Below, piece after piece: positions 1-8,591 of a stretch of DNA of 64,000 nt. The translations under genes were made by a program, and so were the position numbers. How positions within the stretch are numbered: the first letter of the stretch is position 1; every line of letters starts with the position of its first letter. The notes below the pieces were generated by a model. It had not been told where the DNA came from and ran no database searches. It saw nothing but the letters and a program-made list of their open reading frames with translations. The stretch comes from CAWACP01 sp963832965 (GTDB taxonomy: Bacteria > Acidobacteriota > Terriglobia > Bryobacterales > Bryobacteraceae): assembly GCA_963832965.1 (NCBI GenBank), contig CAWHVW010000002.1, forward strand, positions 620,001 to 684,000, written 5' to 3'.

Positions 1-64
1 CGCTGGCTTTACTGCCCCGAACGCCGGATCCCTGATCACCTTCAGGCCGAATCCTGGCGGATAA
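1..64 (+). CDS. C-terminal end of an unidentified protein (partial)
   Basis: An open frame enters from the left edge in frame 2 and stops with TAA at 62-64, leaving about 20 codons ending in ...RPNPGG. The tail is rich in Gly, Asn and Pro, like the ends of secreted repeat proteins that follow downstream, but it is too short to classify. It could also be a chance open frame. Confidence 0.4.
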   Translation, partial: AGFTAPNAGSLITFRPNPGG

Positions 65-140
65 CCTGACCGCTTCGGCGAGTACAATCAATCCCCGTCC
101 TTACATCGCGCCCACATTGGTGAGCGTCCTCGCGCAGCAC

Positions 141-156
141 TGCTATATACTATAAA
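141..156 (+). promoter_or_regulatory. possible -10 region upstream of the first secreted protein gene
   Basis: An AT-rich stretch, TGCTATATACTATAAA, stands out in the GC-rich sequence about 65 bases before the TTG start at 221. It contains an extended -10-like TGCTATATA. No well-spaced -35 box is visible, so this is a weak call. Confidence 0.25.
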
Positions 157-220
157 AGTTGTGATCTTTCAGATGACGCCCGTGCTTTCCGAAACGGAGC
201 CACGGGGGTAAGGTAACCGA

Positions 221-1228
221 TTGCCACGTAAGAAGATTGCGTTCATCGCTATTGCGACCATCGGCACCCTGGCAAGTCTGCCGGCGGCGTCCGTGTCCAC
301 ATGGCAGGGTCCCACCCTGGGATACATCTATGATCCGCCAACCAGCAGCCTGCGCAGGATGGCCGGCACCCCGGGAGCGGCCAGTTTTGGAGTGCCCCTG
401 ATCACCGGCGTACAGGCCGCCGCCATTGCCGCCGACAACAGCGTAGCCGCCTATGTGAGCAAGGGCCAGCTCTACCTGGCAACGTTTACCGCAACATCGG
501 TGCGGACGGCGGCCACCGGGCTCAATGCCGCCGCGGCCGATCTGCTGGCCTGGTCGTCCGATTCCGCCGTTCTCGCGATTCATCGTTCAGCGGACCGGCA
601 GATTACGCTGTATACCGGTGCGGGCAATCTGCAACTGACCCCGGCCGGATCCCTGGATGTTTCCGCTCTGGAAGGAACGATGGTCCGCATGGTCGCGGGA
701 GCCGGGGCTCGCAACATCGTCGCGATTACAGCCATGCCTCGGGGCATCTCGCGGGCGCGTCTGCCTCAGTTGCCGGCGGGCAACGCGTACCTGCTTCGCG
801 CCGGCGAATCGCCCCTGCAATTTGCGGGTTTGCTCGATCCGGTGGCCGCGGCATTTTCCAGCGATGAACAGACCGTGTGGTTCGCCGACGATCGTCTGGA
901 CGCGCTGGCGGTCGCGGGTACGGCATCGGGACACGTCGAGGTTCTGTCCGGCGCTTCGTTTCGCGACGCCGTGGGTCTCTTCGGAGGCAGCGATGGACAT
1001 TTGTACGCATTCAGCGGGCGCGACGCGCTCATGCGCATAGTCGATGAAGCGACCGAGAACGTGACTCTGGAGCAGAAGTTGCCGTTCACGCCGTCCATGA
1101 CCGCCTGCGTCTCCTCCTGCCGGCAGGTAATTCTGCGAACGCGCTCCGGTGCGAACGATACCACCTACCTGCTCTCGCCAGGGTCCTCGCCCTCGGTCTT
1201 TTTCGTCCCTGCCGGGGGAACCAACTAA
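221..1228 (+). CDS. secreted protein of unknown function, possible beta-propeller
   Basis: The 335-residue product starts at a TTG preceded by a purine-rich GGTAAGG. An N-terminal basic patch (MPRKK) is followed by a hydrophobic stretch and an Ala-rich cleavage-like region near residue 23, so export is likely. The body has repeated short beta-like segments (for example around WSSDSAVLAI, SSDEQTVWFADD and GGSDGHLYAF) resembling the blades of WD40/TolB-like propellers. I do not recognise a named family. The stop codon overlaps the ATG of the next gene by one base (TAATG), so the two are translationally coupled and probably act together at the cell surface. Confidence 0.6.
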   Translation: MPRKKIAFIAIATIGTLASLPAASVSTWQGPTLGYIYDPPTSSLRRMAGTPGAASFGVPLITGVQAAAIAADNSVAAYVSKGQLYLATFTATSVRTAATGLNAAAADLLAWSSDSAVLAIHRSADRQITLYTGAGNLQLTPAGSLDVSALEGTMVRMVAGAGARNIVAITAMPRGISRARLPQLPAGNAYLLRAGESPLQFAGLLDPVAAAFSSDEQTVWFADDRLDALAVAGTASGHVEVLSGASFRDAVGLFGGSDGHLYAFSGRDALMRIVDEATENVTLEQKLPFTPSMTACVSSCRQVILRTRSGANDTTYLLSPGSSPSVFFVPAGGTN

Positions 1229-2700
1229 TGGCCACGCGTAATCGATTGCTCGCCCTGGCCTCGCTGGCTCTTTTCGCGTTGCCCGGCTTCAGCCAGACCA
1301 CAACCGCTCCCGCGTTCACGTATCAATTGATCGTGGGAACGTCCACCACCACCATTAAGCCCGGAACGATGCTGTCGCTGCCCGACACCGCCGTGGGCTC
1401 GTCCACGCTCTTCTCGATCAATGTGCAGAATCCGGCTGTCACGGCGGGCACCATCAGCAGCATCGCGCTGAACGGCCCACTGGCCGCGGTTAACGTGCCG
1501 CTTCTGCCGGTGCAGGTGCCGGCGGCGGGTTCGCTGCTGCTGACGTTCGCGTTCGATCCAACCACCACCGGCCCGCTTGCCGGCCACGTGGCCATCAACG
1601 CCGATCAGTGGGAACTGGACGGGAATGGAATCGGTTCGCAGTTGACCTACGATTACCTGATCGGAACCTCCGATCAGACGGTGCCCGCGGGCGGTGCGGT
1701 GGCGTTGAGCCCGGTGACGCCCGGTAGCACGGAGCGAGCGGTTTTTACGATTCACAATACCGGCACCAGCGCTGCCGTCGTGAGCGATATCGCCGTGGCG
1801 AACTCGAGCGTCTTCACCCTGGATACTCTTCCATCCCTGCCGGCCACTATCGCGCCCGCGGGCGTTCTCGGCTTTGGCATCGATTTCGCTCCGCTGGCCA
1901 CCGGAGTAACCACCGCAAGCCTGATCATCAATGGCACCTCTTTTGCGTTGAGCGGCACGGGAGGGGCGCTGCCCGCGCTTCCCGCGTACCAGTTGTCGGG
2001 CCCGTCCGGAGCCGTTCCGGCCGCGTCGCAGCAAACCGTAAGTCTCGCTCTTTCGCAGCCCTACCCGTTGGCTCTCACGGGGACGCTTACCCTTACCGTG
2101 GATGCCGATCCGTTGCCCGCCGATCCGGCCGTGCAATTTTCCACGGGTGGGCGGCAAGTGGCCTTCGCCATCCCGGCGAATTCCACCAGCGCTACATTCA
2201 CCACGGGGGGAAGCCAGATCAGCTTCCAGACCGGCACGGTGGCCTCGGCCATCGCGGTCACTCCCACGTTTGTGACCGCGGCGGGCGCCAACGTCACTCC
2301 CGCGAGTCCGGCATCGCTGCAGGTGAGCGTGGCGTCGTCCGCTCCGCAGTTGCTCTCGGTGCAGGCTTCGGCCGCCACCGCGAATAGCCTTACGCTTTCG
2401 ATACTCGGCTACGCAACGTCGCGCGCGCTGACCAGTCTGGCATTCCAGTTCACCGCCGCGAGCGGGTTCACCCTGTCCTCCAGTTCCTTCACGGTGGATG
2501 TGAGCGGGGACGCCGGAGCCTGGTTCTACAACTCCGGGTCCCAGGCGTTCGGCGGGCAGTTCCTGGTCACCGTGCCGTTTTCGTTTGCGGCGTCGAGCTC
2601 CACCGTGACGTCTCCATTGAGCGCCATAGCATCCGTATCGGTAACCGCGACCAACGGCCAGGGAACATCCAACGCCGTCTCGGCAAGCGTGCAGCCGTAG
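1228..2700 (+). CDS. secreted choice-of-anchor D / HYDIN-like repeat protein
   Basis: A 490-residue protein with a clear signal peptide (residues 1-23, ending GFSQ). Residues about 45-240 hold two tandem Ig-like units of the ASPM-SPD2-HYDIN type found in 'choice-of-anchor D' proteins: phrases such as FSINVQNPA and FTIHNTGTS, each followed by a GFGIDFAP-like strand. The C-terminal half is a different Ser/Thr/Ala-rich beta domain. No sorting signal or membrane anchor is visible at the C-terminus. The start is fixed by the one-base overlap with the upstream stop. A dispersed repeat element begins directly after its TAG. Role: surface or secreted structural protein; no enzymatic motif is seen. 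Confidence 0.7.
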   Translation: MATRNRLLALASLALFALPGFSQTTTAPAFTYQLIVGTSTTTIKPGTMLSLPDTAVGSSTLFSINVQNPAVTAGTISSIALNGPLAAVNVPLLPVQVPAAGSLLLTFAFDPTTTGPLAGHVAINADQWELDGNGIGSQLTYDYLIGTSDQTVPAGGAVALSPVTPGSTERAVFTIHNTGTSAAVVSDIAVANSSVFTLDTLPSLPATIAPAGVLGFGIDFAPLATGVTTASLIINGTSFALSGTGGALPALPAYQLSGPSGAVPAASQQTVSLALSQPYPLALTGTLTLTVDADPLPADPAVQFSTGGRQVAFAIPANSTSATFTTGGSQISFQTGTVASAIAVTPTFVTAAGANVTPASPASLQVSVASSAPQLLSVQASAATANSLTLSILGYATSRALTSLAFQFTAASGFTLSSSSFTVDVSGDAGAWFYNSGSQAFGGQFLVTVPFSFAASSSTVTSPLSAIASVSVTATNGQGTSNAVSASVQP

Positions 2701-2824
2701 CAGGATACTGAAAAAGGCTATCTGGTCCCCGCTCCGTCACCGTCGCGGTTCGGTAACCACCTGCAAACACGTAGCTACGTTTCCGAGCCGCGCGTGTAAC
2801 AAGCGGTTTTCGGGCAGTATCCGG
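2701..2824 (-). repeat. dispersed REP/MITE-like element, copy 1
   Basis: About 124 bases fill the gap between two convergent genes. Read on the minus strand they are almost identical to the element at 49700-49832: both contain GCGACGGTGACGGAGCGG, the CACGTAG/CTACGTG region and an end that reads CAGGATRCTGAAAAAGGC. The element begins directly after the stop codon of the gene ending at 2700. Confidence 0.85.
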
Positions 2825-2831
2825 CAGCCGG

Positions 2832-3896
2832 TTAGCGGTACGCGATGAACGCGGCTGTCGACACGATGCCCAGGATCACCGGCACCGTGATCAGGAGATC
2901 GCGGCCCAGGTGATGGGGACCTTTGGGAATATACAGCAGATCGTTGGCGAACAGAGGAAAGTCGGCATCCTTCCCCTCGAGAATGCGCTTTATGTTCACG
3001 GGAATCGCCGCGCGCGTGGAACTGTTCACCACGGGCCGCAGTACCCTGGCGCCTTCCAGATCCGGGTTCGGGCCCAGGCTGGAGCTCGCCGCGGCAGCTC
3101 CTCCCCCGGTCGTTTCCAGTCCACCAGCCATCGACAGCAACTGAATTACCGAAAGCGACTGTCTCTCGCCCAGCTCGACGCCGGCCGCGCGGCCCACTTC
3201 GAAGATGATGTAAACCAGTTCCGCGCGCTCCACCGAAATGATGTCATACGGCTGCAGAACGACGTCCTCGGCCGGATTGATATTTTGCTGAAGATTGTCC
3301 AGCGAAATCGACACGCTGGTGGTTGTTCCATCCGGAGACGTCACGGCGTTGGGCAGCGGAATGGCTCCGAACTCCGTGCGCCGGGTGATTTTGATTCTGC
3401 GGCTCGCGTCCTTGTCCAACCCACCCACCGAGGCGATCATTTCGACCAGGGTCTGGTGTCCCTCCAGAGGATATATGCCCGGATTCTTGAACGCTCCGAC
3501 CACAAATACCGGCTCACGCCGGAACTGGACCACGGTAATGTTCACCCGGGGCTGCTGCACGTACTTGCGGAGTAACTCCACCAGAGTGGCCTCGAGCTGC
3601 GCAACCGTCAGGCCTCCCGCCTTCACGCGTCCAAGCAATGGAAGATCCAGATTTCCATCGGCGTCGATCAGGTAAGGGCTCTCGCCGATTTCCGTGACTT
3701 CGACGGCTCGAATAATGATCTGGTCGCCCGCTCCGAGGACGTAATTGGGCCGCAGGGCCAGGGTGGGCTCGGGAGCCGCGCCCTCCGTCCCGGCGGGACC
3801 CTGGCCCGGCACCGGATTCTGCTGGGGCTCCTGGCCAACGGCAAGGGTGAGAGATAATGCGGTGAAGGCGAGGCACAATCTGAGAAATGGCATCAT
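2832..3896 (-). CDS. outer-membrane polysaccharide export protein (Wza/OPX family, SLBB domain)
   Basis: A 354-residue protein with a signal peptide (residues 1-21, cleavage near AVGQ) and no obvious lipobox cysteine. Residues about 50-130 match the polysaccharide export domain (YVLGAGDQI, then DLPLLGRVKAGGLT). They are followed by SLBB-type segments, one with VFVVGAFKNPG and PLEGHQTLVEMIASVGG and a second with SVIQLLSMAGG. The C-terminus ends in a hydrophobic helix (LLITVPVILGIVSTAAFIAY), as expected for the membrane-spanning helix of Wza-type exporters. Role: outer-membrane channel for the EPS made by the operon at 6.9-32 kb, working with the Wzz-like protein at 27447. It is transcribed away from that operon. 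A sigma-54-like promoter lies about 180 bases upstream. Confidence 0.9.
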   Translation of the reverse strand: MMPFLRLCLAFTALSLTLAVGQEPQQNPVPGQGPAGTEGAAPEPTLALRPNYVLGAGDQIIIRAVEVTEIGESPYLIDADGNLDLPLLGRVKAGGLTVAQLEATLVELLRKYVQQPRVNITVVQFRREPVFVVGAFKNPGIYPLEGHQTLVEMIASVGGLDKDASRRIKITRRTEFGAIPLPNAVTSPDGTTTSVSISLDNLQQNINPAEDVVLQPYDIISVERAELVYIIFEVGRAAGVELGERQSLSVIQLLSMAGGLETTGGGAAAASSSLGPNPDLEGARVLRPVVNSSTRAAIPVNIKRILEGKDADFPLFANDLLYIPKGPHHLGRDLLITVPVILGIVSTAAFIAYR

Positions 3897-4321
3897 GATA
3901 TTTCAGGAATTTCCGTTAGTTCCGTAAAAGAGGCGCGCGCGCGACGTAAATGGGCGTCGTTTGCGCAATTCACCCAATCGCCGAATACTTCTCTTCCGAT
4001 ATACGAAGGAAATATGCACGAGCTCTGGGACTGGGACCATGGGCGGAGCAGACCCGCTCAGAACAACCCAACTCCGATTTCGTTCTAAATAGCACACCCG
4101 GGGCCACTTTGGCCAACGAGCTGAGTTACTTCATCCGCTAGCTCAGCTTAACATGCAGCCTGGCATCCGTCAATGCCTCGCGAGGGGTCCACGAAGGGTC
4201 CATGCCGTACGGCCTGAAGGTACTGGGGAGCCGGTTTGTGCCGCTGGCGCCGGCGCCGTAAAGGCCGCCAGCGGTGTCAGCGCGGCGGCCAGACCGCGTG
4301 GTATACTCGTCCCTGCACAAG
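3897..4321. other. intergenic region between exporter gene and Ig-like gene
   Basis: This 425-base stretch separates divergent genes. It holds a minus-strand sigma-54-like promoter (4091-4106) and an inverted repeat AGCTGAG (4119-4125) / CTCAGCT (4142-4148) that could be an activator site or a hairpin. No convincing gene is seen. Confidence 0.5.
4091..4106 (-). promoter_or_regulatory. sigma-54-like (-24/-12) promoter for the exporter gene
   Basis: On the minus strand the sequence reads TGGCCCCGGGTGTGCT. It matches 9 of the 12 fixed positions of TGGCACG-N4-TTGCW, with the GG and GC dinucleotides exactly 12 bases apart. It would start transcription near 4079, about 180 bases before the exporter start at 3896. 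It is the weakest of three such sites in the window. Confidence 0.4.
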
Positions 4322-4957
4322 ATGAGATGGCCTTCTCCCTGTCGTTGCGTTCAATCGGAGCTGGCGGGCATCATGAGCGTTCTTATCGCGCTCTCGCCCG
4401 TCTACGGACAGACAGCAGTTCCGGCGAACGCCGCGCCGCCGCAATCCCGGACGCTGAATGTGTTCATATTGCGGGGACAGAATGCGGTCAATTACCTGCC
4501 CTCGAATCCTACCCCTGCCATTGTGGTGGAGATCAGAGATAACAACCAGTTTCCCGTCAGCGACGCCAAAGTCACCTTCACGGCGCCCGCCACCGGCGCT
4601 GGCGGACAGTTTGCCGATGGCCAGCATACGGCCACCGTTTCCAGCAACTCCGACGGTCAGGCGGCGGTCGGGTTTGTTCCGAACCGTGAAACGGGCCCCT
4701 ATCAAATCTCGGTGGAGGCGCGCGTCGGGGACCGTTACGGCCGCGCGCTCATCTCCGAATTGAATACCGATACGCAGAACCAGCAGGAGCTCACGGGTAA
4801 GCACAAGAAACCGTGGTACCGGAGCTGGATATTCATCGGTGTCGTCGCCGCCGCCGGTATTGCCGCCGGGGTGATTCTGGCGACTCGCGGGGGCGGGGGA
4901 ACCTCATCCAAAACGGTCACCATCACCCCCGGCCCGCCAACCGTTGGCGCGCCCTGA
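4322..4957 (+). CDS. Ig-like domain protein with a C-terminal membrane anchor
   Basis: A product of about 211 residues; the start is uncertain (ATG at 4322, or ATG at 4373 giving MSVLIALSPVYGQ). A short hydrophobic leader ends at VYGQ. Residues about 60-145 form a Big_1/invasin-like Ig fold: PAIVVEIRDNNQFPVSDAKV, then FTAPATGAGGQFADG, then DGQAAVGFVPN. A basic KHKKPWYR precedes one membrane helix (residues about 168-188), followed by a Gly/Thr/Pro tail. This looks like a periplasmic or surface domain tethered to the membrane. It sits beside the EPS exporter and a TonB-like gene. No enzyme motif is seen. Confidence 0.65.
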   Translation: MRWPSPCRCVQSELAGIMSVLIALSPVYGQTAVPANAAPPQSRTLNVFILRGQNAVNYLPSNPTPAIVVEIRDNNQFPVSDAKVTFTAPATGAGGQFADGQHTATVSSNSDGQAAVGFVPNRETGPYQISVEARVGDRYGRALISELNTDTQNQQELTGKHKKPWYRSWIFIGVVAAAGIAAGVILATRGGGGTSSKTVTITPGPPTVGAP

Positions 4958-5086
4958 CCTGCTAGTACCAACTCACTAAACTAAGAGTCCCGTTTACGCT
5001 GGATTGCGGCTGTTTGAGCGCGGCGCGGATGTATGCTGGTTTCGTGGTGCTCCACTGGATCCGTGCGTGACAGGTATCAAGAAGCG

Positions 5087-6469
5087 ATGTTGGGCTTGAA
5101 GCTGACGGATACCGAGCCGGGGTCCTTGCCCGGAGGCCGCGGCAGGAAATTTCTTGCCGGTGTTTTTTCGCTCGGTCTGCACGCCGTCCTCATTCTTGGA
5201 TTTCTCTTCGTACAACGGCTGGTCCCGCCGTCGCGCCCGATCTATGAAACGTACATTCAGCCGAATGAGGCCAAACTGATTTGGCGGCACATTGCCCAAC
5301 CCTTGCCGGAGGTGTCGCCCAGTCCGTCAACGGTGCGCAACCGGCCCCGCGTGCAGGTTCGCACCGAGCAAACCATCGTCGTGTCATCGCCCAAACCGGC
5401 CAGCAGGCGGCAAATGGTTTGGCAGCCTAAAACGCCGGAAACGCTGACCCACGACGTGCCCACCCGGAACGTGATTGAGGTCCCTCCGCCTTCCATTTCG
5501 CAAGCGGCGGCAACGCCGTCTCCTATCCCCGTCACCAGGAGCTTCGTCCCACCGCCAAAGAGCGAACCCACGCCCGTGCCGAACGCTCCCACTCTGGTCG
5601 CGCCCGACGCGCCGGCGATACAGGAGGGGCTTTCGGCAATGTCCGCCGTCCCGCTCGCGTCACGAACGTTCGTCCCGCCTCCACCCGAAGCTTCCACCCG
5701 CGGTTCCGGAGATACGGGCCTGCAGGCGCCGCCATCTCTGGGAGCGGGCGCGCTGTCCCAGTCCCAATCGCCCGTCGCCGTCGTGGGGCTCGACGCCCCT
5801 AATCGCAGCATGCCTCTTCCACCGGGATCGCGCGAAGCGCAATTTTCGACTGGCCCGGTTTCCGGAACCGGTCCGGCGGGGGGAAACGGCGTGCACGTCC
5901 CCGGGCTGACCATTCACGGGGTCAATGGGGCGGAGGCCGGTTCCTCCGGGACCACCCGAACCGCCGTCGCCACCCCCACCCGTGAGATCCTCTACCGCGA
6001 CGTCTCCGGCACCAGCGGGATACAGTCCATCTCCGCGCCCTTGCGCGCCGGAGCAAGGCGGATTCCGGCGATGATCGAGAATCACTTCGCCGGCCGCAAC
6101 GTGTACGTTCTCGCGCTGGCGGCTCCTCGCCTGCCTTGCTACTCCGGCGAATGGGTTCTGTGGTTCGGCGAGCGGAACGAGAAATCGTTCGAGTCGCCCA
6201 GAATCAGGGCTCCCCTTCCTTTCCGCAAAAGGGAAATCGTGGGAGAGCAACTCGCCGGCGGCTCGGTCACCACCAGGGCCGTACTGTCCATAGTCATCTC
6301 GGCGAATGGAACCGTCGAATCGGTGAAGCCGCTCGAGGGTGTTACCGCGGAGACGGAGCGCCGGATCACCGGCGAGGTTCAGTCGTGGCAATTCCTGCCC
6401 GCGCTCCGCGACGGAGTCGCCATACCGGTCGATGCCATCGTGGCGATCCCATTCCGGCTTGCCCCATGA
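5087..6469 (+). CDS. TonB-family protein (energy-transducer-like)
   Basis: A 460-residue protein. The ATG at 5087 is preferred over the upstream in-frame start at 5033 because it puts the single membrane helix (residues about 23-47) near the N-terminus. A long Pro-, Ser- and Thr-rich periplasmic linker (about 60-300) contains repeated RxFVPPP units (RSFVPPPK, RTFVPPPP), typical of TonB spacers. The C-terminal 80 residues match the TonB C-terminal domain: AVLSIVISANGTVESVKPL, then VQSWQFLPALRDGVAIPV. No ExbB or ExbD gene is nearby. It may transduce proton-motive force to an outer-membrane partner, or be one of the many orphan TonB-like proteins of Acidobacteriota. Confidence 0.75.
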   Translation: MLGLKLTDTEPGSLPGGRGRKFLAGVFSLGLHAVLILGFLFVQRLVPPSRPIYETYIQPNEAKLIWRHIAQPLPEVSPSPSTVRNRPRVQVRTEQTIVVSSPKPASRRQMVWQPKTPETLTHDVPTRNVIEVPPPSISQAAATPSPIPVTRSFVPPPKSEPTPVPNAPTLVAPDAPAIQEGLSAMSAVPLASRTFVPPPPEASTRGSGDTGLQAPPSLGAGALSQSQSPVAVVGLDAPNRSMPLPPGSREAQFSTGPVSGTGPAGGNGVHVPGLTIHGVNGAEAGSSGTTRTAVATPTREILYRDVSGTSGIQSISAPLRAGARRIPAMIENHFAGRNVYVLALAAPRLPCYSGEWVLWFGERNEKSFESPRIRAPLPFRKREIVGEQLAGGSVTTRAVLSIVISANGTVESVKPLEGVTAETERRITGEVQSWQFLPALRDGVAIPVDAIVAIPFRLAP

Positions 6470-6754
6470 ATGCCTGCAATGAGATACGGACGAACTGCGC
6501 CGCGCTCGACGGAGCATCGGTAACTCTGCTATCTGCCTCGCTCGGCCTGTGGAAATCGCTGGTCCAACGGAAGATCCCGGTGCGTTGGATGGCGGCCTTT
6601 CAGCCGGGGTGTTTGCGCTTTTCGGCGGCCCGGCTTGTCTTAAAATTCAAATCCTCATCATCCAGTCCCAAGATTCGGTCCCAGTACCTCTATTCCTTAA
6701 TCCGCCAACCGCGTAAGTCATTCTGCCACCGACAGATCCAGGCGAGGTATGCTT

Positions 6755-6770
6755 TGGCCCGGGAACTGCA
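6755..6770 (+). promoter_or_regulatory. sigma-54-like (-24/-12) promoter of the EPS operon
   Basis: TGGCCCGGGAACTGCA matches 10 of the 12 fixed positions of TGGCACG-N4-TTGCW, with correct GG-to-GC spacing. The predicted transcript would begin near 6782, about 127 bases before the RfaH-like gene. A sigma-54-dependent response regulator is encoded at 52820-54259. Confidence 0.5.
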
Positions 6771-6829
6771 TATAATGGAGATAGGTTTTCAACGGGTCTT
6801 CCACGGGGGAGCGCCAAAAATGGGACTGA

Positions 6830-6841
6830 AGGGGCGGTAGC
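6830..6841 (+). promoter_or_regulatory. ops/JUMPstart-like element
   Basis: AGGGGCGGTAGC is, from memory, identical to the last part of the enterobacterial JUMPstart sequence, including the ops core GGCGGTAG recruited by RfaH. It lies about 50 bases into the predicted leader and about 70 bases before a gene for an RfaH-like NusG paralogue. The base after GGCGGTAGC is C here, whereas E. coli has G, which would weaken the known ops DNA hairpin. GGTAG-C-CTACC (6836-6846) is also palindromic. Confidence 0.45.
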
Positions 6842-6908
6842 CTACCCAGTCCACTCCCCGAGCCAGTTCAACAAGTTGGATTCCGCTCTCCCTACAAGCG
6901 ATTCGGCC

Positions 6909-7446
6909 ATGACGCCTCAGTGGTTTGCAGTTCGCGTGCAATCGCGATGCGAAAAAGTGGTTGCTGCCGCCGCCCGCGGCAAGGGCTTCGAGGACTTTCT
7001 GCCCGCTGCACCGGTACCGGCATCGCTGGTCCGACCGGTCCAAGTGGGTGGAGGTTCCGCTGTTTCCTGGCTACCTGTTCTGCCGATTGAATCCCGAAGA
7101 ACGGTTCTCTCTTCTGACCATCCCTGGCGTCATGCATATTGTCGGCGTGGGCAGGACCCCCGAGCCGGTGGACGAGCAGGAAATCTTGGCGATCCAGCAT
7201 GCCGTCGCGCTCGGATGCCAGCGTCGAGCCGTGGCCCTTCGTCGAAGCAGGGCAGCGCGTCCGTCTCTCAACGGACCGTTGCAGGTCTCGAAGGAATCCT
7301 CGTCGAGGCCAATGAGGAGCGCCGCGTGGTCGGTCGGACTGACCGTTCTGAAGCGATCCGTCGCGGTGAAGATCGAACGCGATTGGATGGAGCCGATGGC
7401 CCGCTCGGCCGTCTCGGCCGCGTCCTCGTCCGCACTGAAATTCTGA
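6909..7446 (+). pseudogene. NusG/RfaH-like (UpxY-type) transcription antiterminator, frameshifted
   Basis: The first gene of the EPS operon encodes a NusG N-terminal domain (WFAVRVQSRCEK, then VPLFPGYLFCRLNPEE, then LLTIPGV) and a KOW-like C-terminus (LTVLKRSVAVKIERDWMEPM). It closely resembles the intact paralogue at 52007-52708. No single frame covers it: the sense moves between frames near 7003, 7214, 7269, 7284 and 7342, using both single-base gains and losses. Between these points the residues fit the family well. RfaH/UpxY proteins ride with RNA polymerase and prevent early termination in long polysaccharide operons, which fits its first position and the ops-like element upstream. The errors look like poor consensus sequence, but real inactivation cannot be excluded. 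Confidence 0.75.
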
Positions 7447-7464
7447 CCCGGCTTAAGGTTCACT

Positions 7465-8567
7465 ATGGTACCTAATGCGACTCCGGATTATGGATTTCTC
7501 ACTGAGGAGGCGTTCGTCCGCAGGCTCCATTTGGAGCAAAAGAGAACGGAGCGGTCGCGGCGGCCGTTCGTCTTTGTGCTGCTGGAGGCGAGGAACCTCA
7601 TCAAGGGCGGGCAGAAGCAGGGAGTGTGCGAGCGGATTGCGGAGACGCTGGCGACTTTCCACCCGCGAGACCGACATCAAGGGATGGTACGAGAAGGGAT
7701 CGTCCATCGGCGTGATTTTCACGGAGGTCGGCGCGGCGCCCGGCGCTTCGATCGGGAATGCTCCTCGTCGCCAAGATCCAGCGTCTGCTGGAGAGCAAAC
7801 TGACCGCGCGCGAACTCGGCGAGGTCACACTTTCCTTTTATGTTTTCCCCGAGGACTGGGATATCGGAAGCAAGAGCGGCTCCGCCGCGGCCATCCTTTA
7901 TCCGGACTCAGTGCGCGCCAAAAAAGCCTCGCAGCTCGTCAAGCGATGCGTGGATATTGCCGGGAGCCTTTGCTGCGATCGTTCTGGGATCGCCCGCTGT
8001 TTCTGCTGATCGCGGCCTTGATCAAGCTGACTTCGAAGGGTCCCGTTCTCTTCCGGCAGGAGCGAGTGGGCCAATACGGCCGCAAGTTCACTTTCCTGAA
8101 GTTCCGTTCCATGTACGTGAACAACGATCACGCCATTCATCGGGAGTACGTGAAGAGTTTGATCGCAGGCGTCCGCGGATTTGAAAGATGCCCCGGGCGG
8201 GCATCGGAAGTTCTACAAGCTCACGAACGACCCGCGCATCACCCGGATCGGCGGATTCCTGCGAAAAACCAGCTTCGATGAGATCCCGCAGTTCCTCAAC
8301 GTCCTGCGGGGAGAGATGTCGCTGGTCGGGCCGCGGCCGCCGATCCCCTACGAAGTCGAGAGCTACGACATCTGGCATCGGCGGCGCTTGCTGGGGGTGA
8401 AGCCGGGAATCACCGGGCTGTGGCAGGTTGCCGGGAGAAGCCGGACCACCTTTGATGAGATGGTTCGGCTGGACCTGCAATACGCGAAGTCGTGGTCGTT
8501 TTGGCTGGACCTGAAGATTTTGTTACAGACGCCGCGCGCGGTGGTTGCCGGCGACGGCGCTTATTAA
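7465..8567 (+). pseudogene. initiating sugar transferase (polyprenyl-phosphate sugar-phosphotransferase), frameshifted
   Basis: The C-terminal half is a bacterial sugar transferase of the WbaP/WecP/PglC class: a membrane hairpin near 7990-8030, then GPVLFRQERVGQYGRKF, FLKFRSMY, KLTNDPRITRIGGFLRKTS, DEIPQFLNVLRGEMSLVGPR and GVKPGITGLWQVAGRS. It would load the first sugar phosphate onto undecaprenyl phosphate at the inner membrane. The N-terminal 130 residues (TEEAFVRRLHLEQKRTERS ... IFTEVG) look like a degenerate GGDEF-type domain, as seen in some acidobacterial homologues; this part is an inference. Frame changes occur near 7655, 7757, 7968, 7998 and 8176, although catalytic motifs are preserved. 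Confidence 0.75.
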
Positions 8568-8591
8568 TTTAGACGGAGAGGATATCGAGGC

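Larger units (their letters stand above)
6470..6908. other. leader region of the EPS operon
   Basis: 439 bases with no believable gene. The region contains a sigma-54-like promoter (6755-6770) and an ops/JUMPstart-like element (6830-6841). An open frame crossing it from 6136 to 6840 is a shadow of the TonB-like gene running on by chance. Confidence 0.6.

Noticed and set aside
6136..6840. Open frame of 234 codons across the end of the TonB-like gene and the EPS leader
   Set aside because: It overlaps the TonB C-terminal domain in another frame, and its downstream part lacks family features. The region is better explained as promoter and leader.
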